From contig NZ_VFMN01000001.1 of assembly GCF_006715055.1 (NCBI RefSeq), forward strand, positions 2,046,001 to 2,110,000: a stretch of DNA of 64,000 nucleotides, given 5' to 3'. The position numbers were made by a program, and so were the translations under genes. The notes under the pieces were generated by a model. That model saw only the letters and a list, made by a program, of their open reading frames with translations. It was not told the DNA's origin and did no database searches. Below are positions 1 through 10,019 of this stretch, piece after piece; within the stretch, counting starts at the first letter, position 1; every line of letters starts with the position of its first letter. Origin of the DNA: Lapillicoccus jejuensis. GTDB lineage: Bacteria > Actinomycetota > Actinomycetes > Actinomycetales > Dermatophilaceae.

Positions 1-1519
<1,519 letters not shown>

Positions 1520-1539
1520 GTCTCCACCCTTCCCCGTGA

Positions 1540-1556
1540 ACTTGAACGAGTCAAGT
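1540..1556. promoter_or_regulatory. Candidate FurA operator
   Basis: The sequence ACTTGA-ACGAG-TCAAGT is a perfect 6-5-6 inverted repeat, 21 bp before the furA start. The position and the TTGA...TCAA form agree with autoregulatory FurA boxes described in actinobacteria. Binding is inferred. Confidence 0.6.
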
Positions 1557-1623
1557 CTCGAGGGGGTCAGGATTCCGTACGGAGTGCCTGTGAGACACCC
1601 GGGGCGCGTCCGGGAGGGCGCAC

Positions 1624-1629
1624 TAGGGT
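1624..1629 (+). promoter_or_regulatory. Leaderless -10 element of gpmA
   Basis: TAGGGT ends 7 nt before the gpmA ATG, the spacing expected when transcription starts at the first base of the start codon. Confidence 0.5.
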
Positions 1630-1636
1630 GACGCGC

Positions 1637-2380
1637 ATGACCTCCACCCTCGTCCTGCTCCGCCACGGCGAGAGCGTCTGGAACGCCAAGAACCTCTTCA
1701 CCGGCTGGGTCGACGTCGACCTGTCCGACACGGGCCGCAGCGAGGCCGTCGCCGGCGGCCGGATGCTCGCCGACGCGGGCGTGCTGCCCGACGTCGTGCA
1801 CACCTCGGTGCTGCGCCGGGCGATCACCACCGCCCACCTCGCGCTCGACGCCGCCGACCGGCACTGGATCCCCGTCCGGCGCGACTGGCGGCTCAACGAG
1901 CGCCACTACGGCGACCTGCAGGGCAAGGACAAGAAGCAGACGATGGAGCAGTTCGGCGAGGAGCAGTTCATGCTCTGGCGTCGCTCCTACGACACCCCGC
2001 CGCCGCCCATCGCCGACGACAACGAGTACAGCCAGCAGGGCGACCCGCGCTACGCCCACCTCGGCGACCAGATGCCCCGCACGGAGTGCCTCAAGGACGT
2101 CGTCGCCCGACTGGTGCCCTACTGGGAGACCGAGATCCGGGCCGACCTCGAGGCCGGCCACACCGTCCTCGTCGCCGCCCACGGCAACTCGCTGCGCGCC
2201 CTGGTCAAGCACCTCGACGGGATCGGCGACGACGAGATCGCCGCGCTGAACATCCCCACCGGCATGCCGCTGGTCTACGAGCTCGACGACGACTTCACCC
2301 CCGTCACGAAGGGCGGGCGCTACCTCGACCCGGAGGCGGCCGCGACCGCCGCGGCGGCGGTCGCCAACCAGGGCCGCTGA
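1637..2380 (+). CDS. gpmA: 2,3-bisphosphoglycerate-dependent phosphoglycerate mutase
   Basis: This glycolytic enzyme interconverts 3- and 2-phosphoglycerate. The 247-residue protein starts with the catalytic phosphohistidine motif [10 protein letters not shown], followed by [12 protein letters not shown]. The substrate-binding segment [19 protein letters not shown] and the second catalytic histidine in [17 protein letters not shown] are present, so the active site is complete. The ATG at 1637 is preferred over an in-frame GTG at 1628 because the family starts just before LVLLRHG and a leaderless -10 is correctly placed for it. It is convergent with phoU across a long perfect palindrome. gpmA next to senX3-regX3 is also the order in Mycobacterium. 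Confidence 0.96.
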   Translation: MTSTLVLLRHGESVWNAKNLFTGWVDVDLSDTGRSEAVAGGRMLADAGVLPDVVHTSVLRRAITTAHLALDAADRHWIPVRRDWRLNERHYGDLQGKDKKQTMEQFGEEQFMLWRRSYDTPPPPIADDNEYSQQGDPRYAHLGDQMPRTECLKDVVARLVPYWETEIRADLEAGHTVLVAAHGNSLRALVKHLDGIGDDEIAALNIPTGMPLVYELDDDFTPVTKGGRYLDPEAAATAAAAVANQGR

Positions 2381-2387
2381 CGGCGGA

Positions 2388-2433
2388 ACCGACGAGGGCT
2401 CCGTACGGCGCGCCGTACGGAGCCCTCGTCGGT
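2388..2433. terminator. 46-bp perfect palindrome, bidirectional terminator
   Basis: Two 23-base arms with no loop (ACCGACGAGGGCTCC then GTACGGCG and its mirror) lie between the convergent gpmA and phoU stop codons. The centre is built from two head-to-head copies of the CCGTACGG motif that recurs in this window. There is no T-run. The position suggests termination in both directions. Confidence 0.75.
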
Positions 2434-2447
2434 CTCGCGGGGTGGGC

Positions 2448-3146
2448 TCAGCCGAGCAGCCGCGCCTCGCGGTCGTCCTCGACCGACTCGTGGTCGAGCT
2501 CCTCGCGCTGGAACTCGCCGGTGACGAGGAAGACGACGCGGCGCGCGACCGACACGGCGTGGTCGGCGAACCGCTCGTAGTACCGCCCCAGCAGGGTGAG
2601 GTCGACGATGGTCTCGGGCTCGTAGACACCGCGCTCGGCCAGCAGCGCCGCGAACAGCCGGCGGTGCAGCTCGTCCATGTCGTCGTCCTCGCGCTCGAGC
2701 TGCAGCGCGGCCTCGGTGTCCTTCGAGGCGATGACGGAGCCCGCTTTGGCGACGATCCGCTCGGCGACCTGCCCCATCTCGACGACCTGGCCGACGAGCG
2801 CCGCGGGGATCGCCTTCTCCGGGTAGCGCAGTCGGGCGACCTTGGCGACGTGGCGGGCGAGGTCGCCCATGCGCTCCAGGTCGCTGCTCATCCGCATCGA
2901 GGTGACGACGATGCGCAGGTCGGTGGCCACCGGCTGCTGACGGGCGAGGAGGTCGATCGACAGGGCGTCGAGCTTCTCCCGGATGGCGTCGAGCTCGTCG
3001 TCGGCGGCGATGACGCTCTCGGCGAGGTGGACGTCGGCGTCGATGAGCGCCGTCGTGGCCCGCGCCATGGCCGACCCGGCCAGCCGGGTCATCTCGACGA
3101 GCTGGTCGGTGATGGTGTCGAGGTCCTCGTGGAAGGCGTCGCGCAT
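2448..3146 (-). CDS. phoU: Phosphate signalling regulator PhoU
   Basis: This 232-residue all-helical protein matches PhoU, a cytoplasmic negative modulator that links the Pst phosphate transporter to its sensor kinase. It begins MRDAFHEDLDTI and contains two repeats of the PhoU three-helix bundle with metal-binding acidic patches (ADDELDAIREKLD, and EREDDDMDELHRRLF). The segment MRMSSDLERMGDLARHVAK is typical. It is transcribed away from senX3-regX3 across a 171-bp shared promoter region that carries a PHO-box-like repeat, which supports its role in the SenX3-RegX3 circuit. No pst genes are in the window. Confidence 0.93.
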   Translation of the reverse strand: MRDAFHEDLDTITDQLVEMTRLAGSAMARATTALIDADVHLAESVIAADDELDAIREKLDALSIDLLARQQPVATDLRIVVTSMRMSSDLERMGDLARHVAKVARLRYPEKAIPAALVGQVVEMGQVAERIVAKAGSVIASKDTEAALQLEREDDDMDELHRRLFAALLAERGVYEPETIVDLTLLGRYYERFADHAVSVARRVVFLVTGEFQREELDHESVEDDREARLLG

Positions 3147-3212
3147 GTCGTGGGCATCCTCAGGGTGGTGGGGGTCGTCCGAGTGCGATCGGCTGCGACG
3201 GTGGCAGTCCCC

Positions 3213-3241
3213 GGTGAACGGCTGGCACAGATCAGGTGAAC
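3213..3241. promoter_or_regulatory. PHO-box-like 11-nt direct repeats
   Basis: GGTGAAC occurs at 3213-3219 and again at 3235-3241, exactly 22 nt apart, with a degraded unit (GGCACAG) midway at 3224. This gives three 11-nt units of the complement of GTTCACC, the core of actinobacterial PhoP/RegX3 boxes. It lies between the divergent phoU and senX3 starts. Binding by RegX3 is inferred. Confidence 0.65.
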
Positions 3242-3304
3242 ATCATGCCCGGACCCCCTCACGGGGTCGTCCCGGACGCGCGCGGCGGGTGAGACTCGCA
3301 CCCG

Positions 3305-3310
3305 TACGCT
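3305..3310 (+). promoter_or_regulatory. Leaderless -10 element of senX3
   Basis: TACGCT ends 7 nt before the GTG start of the histidine kinase, consistent with a leaderless transcript for senX3-regX3. Confidence 0.5.
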
Positions 3311-3317
3311 GAGGGAC

Positions 3318-4568
3318 GTGACCCCTGCGGTAGCGGCGATCGGTGGTGTCCTCGTGGGCATCGCCGTCACCCTGCTCGTCGTGCTCGCGGACCGGGACCG
3401 CAGGCGAAGGGAGTCGCTCCGCATGGAGGGGACGTCGACGGCGTTGCCCGACGGGGTCGGGGACGTCCTCGCCGTGCTGCGCAGCAGCGGCGTCGTCGTC
3501 GACGCCTCGGACGCCGTCGAGACGTACTCACCGAGCGCCGAGTCCTCGGGGCTCGTGCGCGGCGGTGAGCTCGCGCACCCGGAGCTGCTCGAGATGGCGC
3601 GGGCGGTGCGCCGCGACCACCGCATCCGCGAGGCCGAGCTCGAGCTGCGCCGCGGGCCGCTGGGGGAGCCGTCCTTCGTCGTGCACGCGCGGGTCGCCCC
3701 GCTCGGTGCGGCGCACGTCCTGCTGCTCGTCGAGGACCGGACGCAGGCCCGCCGCGTCGAGGAGGTGCGCCGCGACTTCGTCGCCAACGTCTCGCACGAG
3801 CTGAAGACCCCGGTCGGCGGTCTGGCCCTGCTCTCCGAGGCGGTGCTCGACGCGCACGACGACCCGGAGGCGGTCGCCCGCTTCGCCCGGCGCATGCAGG
3901 TCGAGTCGACGCGGCTGACCCGGCTGGTCAAGGAGATCGTCGACCTCTCGCGGCTCCAGGCGGCGGACACGCTGACCGATCCCCAGCTCGTCGACCTCGT
4001 CCCCGTCGCGCGCGAGGCCGTCGACGCCGTCCGGGTCACGGCCGAGGACAAGCGGATCGCGCTCGTCGTCGTCTCCGACTGCGGCGACCACCAGGTGTGG
4101 GGCGACCACGACCTGCTCGTCACCGCCGTGCGCAACCTCGTCGGCAACGCGGTCGCGTACTCCGAGAGCGGGACCCGCGTGACCGTGCGCGTGGCCGCCG
4201 GCGACGACCTGGTCACCGTCGCGGTGACCGACCAGGGTCTCGGCATCCCGGCCGCCGAGCGCGAACGCATCTTCGAGCGCTTCTACCGCGTCGACGGGGC
4301 CCGCTCGCGGCAGACCGGCGGGACAGGCCTGGGGCTCGCGATCGTCAAGCACGTCAGCAGCAACCACGGCGGCGACGTCGCCGTGTGGAGCGAGCCCGGG
4401 CAGGGCTCGACGTTCACCGTGCGGCTGCCCGCCGCGATCGGCGGGCGCGCGCCCGAGCCGTCGGCGTCGTCCGAGACGCCCGCCGACCCTGACCACCCCG
4501 AGCCGCCCCCGGCGGCGACCCACCCCGCCCGGTCCGTCGTGGCCGCGCCGACCACCGAGGTGCCATGA
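3318..4568 (+). CDS. senX3: Sensor histidine kinase SenX3
   Basis: This 416-residue membrane-bound histidine kinase partners with the overlapping response regulator. One N-terminal transmembrane helix (residues 5-24) is followed by a PAS-like region (about 45-140). The dimerisation domain carries VSHELKTPVGG with phospho-acceptor His160. The ATPase domain shows the N box (RNLVGNAVAYS), G1 (VTDQGLGIP), F box (IFERFYRVD) and G2 (GGTGLGLAIVKH). The tail after about 375 is Pro/Ala/Glu-rich and poorly conserved. In mycobacteria SenX3 senses phosphate status with PhoU, and the divergent phoU here fits. Its last four bases overlap the regX3 start (ATGA), so the two are translationally coupled. Confidence 0.93.
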   Translation: MTPAVAAIGGVLVGIAVTLLVVLADRDRRRRESLRMEGTSTALPDGVGDVLAVLRSSGVVVDASDAVETYSPSAESSGLVRGGELAHPELLEMARAVRRDHRIREAELELRRGPLGEPSFVVHARVAPLGAAHVLLLVEDRTQARRVEEVRRDFVANVSHELKTPVGGLALLSEAVLDAHDDPEAVARFARRMQVESTRLTRLVKEIVDLSRLQAADTLTDPQLVDLVPVAREAVDAVRVTAEDKRIALVVVSDCGDHQVWGDHDLLVTAVRNLVGNAVAYSESGTRVTVRVAAGDDLVTVAVTDQGLGIPAAERERIFERFYRVDGARSRQTGGTGLGLAIVKHVSSNHGGDVAVWSEPGQGSTFTVRLPAAIGGRAPEPSASSETPADPDHPEPPPAATHPARSVVAAPTTEVP

Positions 4569-5248
4569 GCCGCATCCTGCTCGTCGAGGACGAGGAGTCG
4601 TACTCCGACCCGCTGTCCTACCTGCTGCGCAAGGAGGGGTACGAGGTCGCGGTGGCCGGGACGGGCCCCGACGGGCTGGCCGAGTACGATCAGAACGGCG
4701 CCGACCTCGTGCTGCTCGACCTCATGCTCCCGGGGCTGTCCGGCATCGACGTCTGCCGCGCGCTGCGCCACCGCTCCGCCGTCCCGATCATCATGCTGAC
4801 GGCCAAGGACAGCGAGATCGACAAGGTCGTCGGCCTGGAGATCGGCGCCGACGACTACGTGACGAAGCCGTACTCCTCGCGCGAGCTGCTCGCCCGGGTC
4901 AAGGCGGTGCTCCGGCGGCTGGCCGAGCCCGAGGACCTCCTGCCCGCGACGCTGGAGGCCGGACCGGTGCGCATGGACGTCGAGCGCCACGTCGTCACCG
5001 TCGACGGCCGCACGACGTCGTTGCCGCTCAAGGAGTTCGAGCTGCTCGAGATCCTCCTGCGCAACGCCGGCCGGGTGCTCACGAGGATGCAGCTCATCGA
5101 CCGGGTCTGGGGGAGCGACTACGTCGGCGACACCAAGACCCTCGACGTCCACGTCAAGCGCCTGCGCGCCAAGATCGAGCCCGACCCCGGCCGGCCGCAG
5201 CACATCATCACCGTGCGCGGGTTGGGCTACAAGTTCGAGGCCGTCTGA
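4565..5248 (+). CDS. regX3: Response regulator RegX3
   Basis: This 227-residue OmpR/PhoB-family DNA-binding regulator is the phosphate-response partner of SenX3. The receiver domain (1-120) has the acidic pair (VEDEE), phospho-acceptor Asp52 in LLDLMLPGLSG, Thr in MLTAKDS and Lys in YVTKPYSSREL. The winged-helix output domain runs from about 130 and contains SLPLKEFELLEILLRNAG, RVWGSDYVGDTKTLDVHVKR and the final RGLGYKFEAV. No key residue is missing. It overlaps the kinase gene by 4 nt. Expected targets include the phoU-senX3 promoter itself. Confidence 0.95.
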   Translation: MSRILLVEDEESYSDPLSYLLRKEGYEVAVAGTGPDGLAEYDQNGADLVLLDLMLPGLSGIDVCRALRHRSAVPIIMLTAKDSEIDKVVGLEIGADDYVTKPYSSRELLARVKAVLRRLAEPEDLLPATLEAGPVRMDVERHVVTVDGRTTSLPLKEFELLEILLRNAGRVLTRMQLIDRVWGSDYVGDTKTLDVHVKRLRAKIEPDPGRPQHIITVRGLGYKFEAV

Positions 5249-5257
5249 CCGTCGCGG

Positions 5258-5345
5258 AACTACTGCGAAGCCGGGACGTCGAGGTCCCGGTCCCGCAGCA
5301 GTCGGGATCCGAGGGGGACGTCGAGGTCCCGGTCCCGCAGCAGTC
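5258..5345. repeat. 42-bp-period repeat element (short copy)
   Basis: A 31-nt sequence (GGGACGTCGAGGTCCC, then GGTCCCGCAGCAGTC) occurs perfectly twice, at 5273-5303 and 5315-5345, with a 42-nt period. A partial opposite-strand copy (ACTACTGCGAAGCCGGGAC) begins at about 5259, so the element can fold into a hairpin. It lies between the convergent regX3 and lipoprotein genes. The unit is the reverse complement of the larger array at 20235-20487. Confidence 0.8.
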
Positions 5346-5382
5346 CGTATTCCGGCGGCAACGTAACGGACGGGCTCGGGGG

Positions 5383-6027
5383 TCAGCCGGCGGAGGTCGT
5401 CGCCGAGGTCGTGGCGGCGGGGCCGGTCGTCTCCGACGGGGTCTCGCTGCTGGTGGCCGTGCTGGTGGACGTGCTCGTGCCCGACTCGATGCCGTCGGGG
5501 GTCTCGCCCGGGGTCGGGGTGACCGTCGAGTAGTAGAGGTCCGGGGGCAGGACGGGGACCTGGGCGACGACGTCGCCGGCGCCGGTGGACATCACCAGGC
5601 CCGTGAGCGCCCCGGGGGCCGCGGCGACCGACTTGATCTCGATGCCGGTGATGTCCCGCTGCTCACGGGGGCCGAGGTCGACCTTGCCGGCGGTGGCGCC
5701 GGTGCCGTCACCCGAGTCGGTCGCGAAGGTGACCGTCACGTCGTCGGTGCCGAGGTTGACGAGGTTGCCCGACAGCACCCCGGCCTCGCCCTTGGCCTTC
5801 GTGACGATGAGCAGGTTGCGCGCGTCGACCTGGCCGCTGGAGACGGCGATGCCGTCGGCCGGCTGGTAGGGCACGAGGGTCTGGGTGGGCGACTTCACCG
5901 TGCAGGCCCCGAGCAGCGTCAGCGAGCCCGCGGCCCCGGCGGCGAGCACCAGCGAGCCGAGGCGACGTCGGCGACGGGGAGCGACGGGGCGGGTGGGGGC
6001 AGCGGTGCGGAGCGCCGGTCGGGTCAC
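5383..6027 (-). CDS. Putative secreted lipoprotein, function unknown
   Basis: This 214-residue protein has a basic start (PVAPRRRRRLG), a hydrophobic segment and a lipobox LTLLGAC at about residues 36-42, so it should be a membrane-anchored exported lipoprotein. The middle is beta-rich, with NLLIVTKAKGEAGVLSGNLVN and FATDSGDGTGATAG, resembling small actinobacterial lipoproteins that carry an immunoglobulin-like copper-chaperone or DUF-type fold. The last 50 residues are Ser/Thr/Pro-rich. The GTG at 6027 is chosen because the signal peptide follows at normal distance; a longer in-frame start adds only a low-complexity Arg-rich stretch. It is divergent from carD. No specific function can be assigned. 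Confidence 0.8.
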   Translation of the reverse strand: MTRPALRTAAPTRPVAPRRRRRLGSLVLAAGAAGSLTLLGACTVKSPTQTLVPYQPADGIAVSSGQVDARNLLIVTKAKGEAGVLSGNLVNLGTDDVTVTFATDSGDGTGATAGKVDLGPREQRDITGIEIKSVAAAPGALTGLVMSTGAGDVVAQVPVLPPDLYYSTVTPTPGETPDGIESGTSTSTSTATSSETPSETTGPAATTSATTSAG

Positions 6028-6263
6028 ACCAGCAGGGTACCGGTGGGCGCCCCCGGTGCCGCACCCGTCCCCGGCCGCGTCGCAGCGGCGGCGCCGACGC
6101 CCCCGGTCGGGGTGCGGCGGCGCCGTACCGCTGCGCGTGCGCACCCTCGCGTTGCACGCGGGGAGCGTCGTTGTCAAGGGTTCACATCGGGCGGATGCGA
6201 CGCCGATAGGGCCTCTGACCTGCGCAAACAGCAGGCTCCGACTCGCTCCACAGGTCTATCCCG

Positions 6264-6272
6264 TGGTATTCT
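6264..6272 (+). promoter_or_regulatory. Extended -10 promoter of carD
   Basis: TGGTATTCT is an extended -10 (TG at 6264-6265, hexamer 6267-6272) with no convincing -35. It would give a leader of about 22 nt that includes an AAAGGGGA ribosome site before the carD ATG. Confidence 0.5.
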
Positions 6273-6299
6273 GGGGGTCGCGAAAGGGGAAAACACCAC

Positions 6300-6782
6300 A
6301 TGGTTTTCAAGGTCGGCGAGACGGTCGTGTACCCCCACCATGGGGCGGCACTGATCGAAGAGATGAAGACCCGCACGATCAAGGGCGAGGACAAGCTCTA
6401 CCTGAAGCTCAAGGTCGCTCAGGGCGACCTGACCATCGAGGTCCCGGCAGAGAACTGCGATCTGGTCGGCGTGCGAGACGTCGTCGGCCAGGAGGGTCTC
6501 GACCGCGTCTTCGAGGTGCTGCGGGCTCCGCACACCGAGGAGCCGACGAACTGGTCGCGGCGCTACAAGGCCAACCTCGAGAAGCTGGCCTCGGGCGACG
6601 TCATCAAGGTGGCCGAGGTCGTGCGCGACCTGTGGCGCCGTGAGAAGGACCGGGGCCTGTCGGCCGGCGAGAAGCGCATGCTCGCCAAGGCCCGTCAGAT
6701 CCTGGTCAGCGAGCTCGCGCTCGCGGAGAAGACCAACGAGGACAAGGCCGAGGCCATCCTCGACGAGGTCCTCGCGTCCTGA
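6300..6782 (+). CDS. carD: RNA polymerase-binding transcription factor CarD
   Basis: This 160-residue CarD binds the RNA polymerase beta subunit and stabilises open promoter complexes, an essential role in mycobacteria. The N-terminal Tudor-like interaction domain is [20 protein letters not shown] through about residue 55. The C-terminal helical DNA-binding domain carries the conserved tryptophan that wedges into the -10 bubble, in [21 protein letters not shown]. The length is normal. It heads a gene group with ispD, SDR and ispF; its stop codon overlaps the probable ispD start. carD-ispD-ispF is the order seen in mycobacteria. Confidence 0.97.
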   Translation: MVFKVGETVVYPHHGAALIEEMKTRTIKGEDKLYLKLKVAQGDLTIEVPAENCDLVGVRDVVGQEGLDRVFEVLRAPHTEEPTNWSRRYKANLEKLASGDVIKVAEVVRDLWRREKDRGLSAGEKRMLAKARQILVSELALAEKTNEDKAEAILDEVLAS

Positions 6783-7513
6783 TCGACACCACGCACACCG
6801 CAGCGCCGCCTCCCGGCCCCCGGGGGGCGGCGCTTCGCGTCGCCGTCGTCGTCGTCGCCGCGGGTTCCGGCTCACGGCTCGGCGCGGAGGTCCCCAAGGC
6901 GTTCGTCCGGCTCGCCGATCGGCCCCTGCTCGCCCACGCGCTGGAGCGGGCGGGGCGGTGCCCGGGCCTGGTGCGGGTCGTCGTCGTCGCACCCGCCTCC
7001 CACGTCGCGGACGCCCTCGCGCTCACGGCGGGGGTCACCGTGCCGACGCAGGTCGTGGCCGGCGGCGCCGAGCGCTCGGACTCCGTCGCCGCCGGGCTGG
7101 CCGCCGCGGGGGACGACGTCGACGCGGTCCTCGTGCACGACGCGGCCCGGGCGCTCGCCCCGCCGTCGCTGTTCGCGGCCGTCGTGGCGGCGCTCGCCGA
7201 GGGGCACCCGGCGGTCGTGCCGGGGCTGCCGGTGGTCGACACGGTCAAGGAGGTCGACAAGCACGGGGTCGTCGTCGCCACCCCGGACCGCTCGCGGTTG
7301 CGCGCCGTCCAGACGCCGCAGGGCTTCGACCGCGCGGTGCTCGCCCGGGCCCACGCGGACGCCCCGCCCGGGGCGACCGACGACGCCGCCCTCGTCGAGC
7401 GGCTCGGGCTCCCGGTCGTCGTCGTCCCCGGCGACCCGCTGGCCGAGAAGGTCACCACCCCGCGCGACCTCGCGGTCGCCCACGCCGTCCTCGCCGGCGC
7501 CGGGCCCCGCTGA
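6779..7513 (+). CDS. ispD: 2-C-methyl-D-erythritol 4-phosphate cytidylyltransferase
   Basis: This MEP-pathway enzyme transfers CMP from CTP to methylerythritol phosphate. The CTP-binding motif [24 protein letters not shown] near the end, and [11 protein letters not shown] and [17 protein letters not shown] between them are all present. The start is unusual. The catalytic N-terminus lies upstream of the first ATG, GTG or TTG in frame (a GTG at 6971 would delete it). The only reasonable upstream start is CTG at 6779, which overlaps the carD stop. The predicted protein then has 244 residues, including an extra N-terminal stretch of about 20. The product call is firm, and the start is uncertain. 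Confidence 0.88.
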   Translation: MIDTTHTAAPPPGPRGAALRVAVVVVAAGSGSRLGAEVPKAFVRLADRPLLAHALERAGRCPGLVRVVVVAPASHVADALALTAGVTVPTQVVAGGAERSDSVAAGLAAAGDDVDAVLVHDAARALAPPSLFAAVVAALAEGHPAVVPGLPVVDTVKEVDKHGVVVATPDRSRLRAVQTPQGFDRAVLARAHADAPPGATDDAALVERLGLPVVVVPGDPLAEKVTTPRDLAVAHAVLAGAGPR

Positions 7514-7597
7514 GGCCGGACGGACGCCGTACGGCGCCGGTGGTTGGATGAGTCCGGCGGCCGCGCCGCCGACCCGACCCAGCAGGAGGAGCCGAGC

Positions 7598-8359
7598 ATG
7601 CCCGTCGCACTCGTCACGGGAGGGGGCTCCGGCATCGGGGCCGCGACCGCCGCCGCGCTGGCGCGGGACGGCCACGAGGTGGTCCTCGCCGGACGCCGCG
7701 CCGACCGCCTCGAGCAGGTCGCGGCCGGGCTGCCGGGCGCCCGCACCCTGGTCCTCGACGTCACCGACGCCGACGCCGTCACCCGGGCCGTCGCGGAGCT
7801 CGGCGACGTCGACGTCCTCGTCAACAACGCGGGCGGCGCCTTCGGCATGGACACCGTCGAGCACGGCCGCGCCGAGGACTGGCGGGCGATGTTCGAGGTC
7901 AACACGATCGGCGCGCTGCTCGTCACGCAGGCCCTCCTGCCGGCGCTGCGCCGCTCGCCGCACGGCACGATCGTCAACATCACCTCGACCGCCGGGTTCA
8001 TCACCTACGAGGGCGGCGGTGGCTACACCGCGGCCAAGCACGCGGAGACCGCGCTCACCGAGACGCTGCGGCTCGAGCTGAGCGGGAGCCAGGTGCGCGT
8101 CGTCGAGGTCTGCCCCGGGATGGTGCGCACCGACGAGTTCTCCACGACCCGGTTCCGCGGCGACGAGGAGCGCGCGGCCAAGGTCTACGAGGGCGTCGAC
8201 CGGCCGCTCGTCGCCGAGGACGTCGCCGAGTGCGTCGCCTTCTGCGTCCGGCTGCCGCAGCACGTCAACATCGACCGGCTCGTCGTCAAGCCCGTCGCCC
8301 AGGCGGCCCAGCACAAGGTGTGGCGCGAGCCCCTGCCCTGGGACGGGGAGCGTGGCTGA
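7598..8359 (+). CDS. Short-chain dehydrogenase/reductase, substrate unknown
   Basis: This 253-residue classical SDR has the Rossmann cofactor motif [15 protein letters not shown] near the N-terminus, NNAGG, the catalytic Ser in NITSTAGF, and the YTAAK dyad. Arg at [10 protein letters not shown] after the second strand suggests NADP preference. It resembles the YdfG/serine-3-dehydrogenase group ([14 protein letters not shown]). The ATG at 7598 has an excellent AGGAGGA at 7584-7590; a longer in-frame start has none. It sits between ispD and ispF and overlaps ispF by 8 bp, so it is cotranscribed. A role in isoprenoid synthesis is not shown by sequence. Confidence 0.9.
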   Translation: MPVALVTGGGSGIGAATAAALARDGHEVVLAGRRADRLEQVAAGLPGARTLVLDVTDADAVTRAVAELGDVDVLVNNAGGAFGMDTVEHGRAEDWRAMFEVNTIGALLVTQALLPALRRSPHGTIVNITSTAGFITYEGGGGYTAAKHAETALTETLRLELSGSQVRVVEVCPGMVRTDEFSTTRFRGDEERAAKVYEGVDRPLVAEDVAECVAFCVRLPQHVNIDRLVVKPVAQAAQHKVWREPLPWDGERG

Positions 8360-8855
8360 CCGGCCGCCGTACGGCGTCCCGCGGGTGGGGGTGGGGGTCG
8401 ACGTCCACGCCCTCGCGCCCGAGGGGTCGGACCGGCCGCTGTGGGTCGCCGGGCTGCACTGGCCGGACGAGCGCGGGCTCGACGGGCACTCCGACGCCGA
8501 CGTCGCCGCGCACGCCTGCTGCGACGCGCTGTTCTCCGCCGCCGGGATCGGGGACCTCGGCGCGCACTTCGGCACCGCCCGACCAGAGTGGGCCGGTGCC
8601 TCCGGCGTCGCGCTGCTGGCCGAGGCGGCCCGGCTCGTGCGCGGGGCCGGCTTCGTCGTCGGCAACGTCGCCGTCCAGGTCGTCGGCAACCGGCCCAAGA
8701 TCGGGACCCGTCGGGCCGAGGCCGAGGCCGCGCTGTCCGCCGCCGCCGGCGGGCCGGTGTCGGTGAGCGGGACGACCACCGACGGGCTGGGGCTCACCGG
8801 CCGGGGCGACGGCGTCGCCGCCGTCGCCACCGCCCTCCTGCTGCCCGCCGGCTGA
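8352..8855 (+). CDS. ispF: 2-C-methyl-D-erythritol 2,4-cyclodiphosphate synthase
   Basis: This 167-residue MEP-pathway enzyme forms the cyclic diphosphate from CDP-ME-2-phosphate. Zinc ligands are visible in GVDVHAL (Asp, His) and in [28 protein letters not shown] and the C-terminal [16 protein letters not shown] (normally TTxExLGFTGRxEG) are recognisable. The segment [12 protein letters not shown] matches family motifs. A GTG start overlaps the SDR gene. The N-terminal PPYGVP is encoded by a copy of the GCCGTACGGC palindrome. Confidence 0.95.
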   Translation: MADRPPYGVPRVGVGVDVHALAPEGSDRPLWVAGLHWPDERGLDGHSDADVAAHACCDALFSAAGIGDLGAHFGTARPEWAGASGVALLAEAARLVRGAGFVVGNVAVQVVGNRPKIGTRRAEAEAALSAAAGGPVSVSGTTTDGLGLTGRGDGVAAVATALLLPAG

Positions 8856-8936
8856 CGCGACCCGGCGTGCGCGGCGCCGTAGGGGCGTCGTCCGGGAGGG
8901 TGGAGCGGCGGGTCGCCGGCGTGATGTGCTGGACCC

Positions 8937-10019
8937 ATGCCGCAGACCGTCTCCGCCGTCATCGCCCGCGCCAAGGGCGCCCCCGTCGAGCTCGTCGACA
9001 TCGTCGTCCCCGACCCGGGACCGGGCGAGGCCGTCGTCGCCGTCGAGGCGTGCGGCGTCTGCCACACCGACCTGCACTACCGCGAGGGCGGCATCAACGA
9101 CGAGTACCCGTTCCTGCTCGGGCACGAGGCCGCCGGCCGCGTCGAGGCCGTCGGCGAGGGCGTCACCCAGGTCGCGCCGGGCGACTTCGTCGTCCTCAAC
9201 TGGCGCGCCGTGTGCGGTGAGTGCCGCGCCTGCGCCAAGGGGCAGCCGCAGTACTGCTTCGCGACGCACAACGCCACGCAGAAGATGACGCTCACCGACG
9301 GCACCGAGCTGTCGCCGGCGCTGGGGATCGGCGCGTTCGCCGAGAAGACGCTCGTCGCCGCGGGCCAGTGCACCAAGGTCGACGAGGTCGACGCCCGCGC
9401 GGCCGGGCTGCTCGGCTGCGGCGTGATGGCCGGGTTCGGTGCGGCGGTCAACACCGGTGCGGTGCAGCGCGGCGAGACGGTCGCGGTCATCGGCTGCGGC
9501 GGCGTCGGCTGCGCCGCCGTCGCGGGCGCGGTCGTCGCCGGCGCGACGACCGTCATCGCCGTCGACCTCGACCCGCGCAAGCTCGAGTGGGCCGAGGGCT
9601 TCGGCGCCACGCACACCGTCGACGCCAGCAGCGAGGACGTCGTCGAGCGGATCCGCGAGCTCACCGGCGGGTTCGGCGCCGACGTCGTGGTCGAGGCGGT
9701 CGGCCGTCCGGAGACCTACGAGCAGGCGTTCTACGCGCGCGACCTCGCCGGTCGCGTCGTCCTCGTCGGGGTGCCCACCCCGGACAAGGAGGTGACCCTG
9801 CCGATGATCGAGATCTTCGGCCGCGGCGGGTCGCTGAAGTCCAGCTGGTACGGCGACTGCCTCCCCTCGCGCGACTTCCCGATGCTCGTCGACCTGTACC
9901 AGCAGGGGCGGTTCGACCTCGACGCGTTCGTCACCGAGACGATCGGGCTCGGCGACGTCGAGGCGGCGTTCGCCAAGATGCACGACGGCACCGTCCTGCG
10001 CTCGGTGGTCCGGCTGTGA
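8937..10019 (+). CDS. mscR: S-(hydroxymethyl)mycothiol dehydrogenase
   Basis: This 360-residue zinc alcohol dehydrogenase oxidises the spontaneous formaldehyde-mycothiol adduct with NAD, the actinobacterial equivalent of glutathione-dependent formaldehyde dehydrogenase. Catalytic zinc ligands are in [22 protein letters not shown] and the downstream LLGCGV. The structural zinc site is [15 protein letters not shown]. The Rossmann motif is [45 protein letters not shown] is characteristic of the mycothiol subfamily. The gene ends in a GTGA overlap with a metallo-hydrolase, a pairing that suggests the second enzyme finishes the pathway. Confidence 0.93.
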   Translation: MPQTVSAVIARAKGAPVELVDIVVPDPGPGEAVVAVEACGVCHTDLHYREGGINDEYPFLLGHEAAGRVEAVGEGVTQVAPGDFVVLNWRAVCGECRACAKGQPQYCFATHNATQKMTLTDGTELSPALGIGAFAEKTLVAAGQCTKVDEVDARAAGLLGCGVMAGFGAAVNTGAVQRGETVAVIGCGGVGCAAVAGAVVAGATTVIAVDLDPRKLEWAEGFGATHTVDASSEDVVERIRELTGGFGADVVVEAVGRPETYEQAFYARDLAGRVVLVGVPTPDKEVTLPMIEIFGRGGSLKSSWYGDCLPSRDFPMLVDLYQQGRFDLDAFVTETIGLGDVEAAFAKMHDGTVLRSVVRL

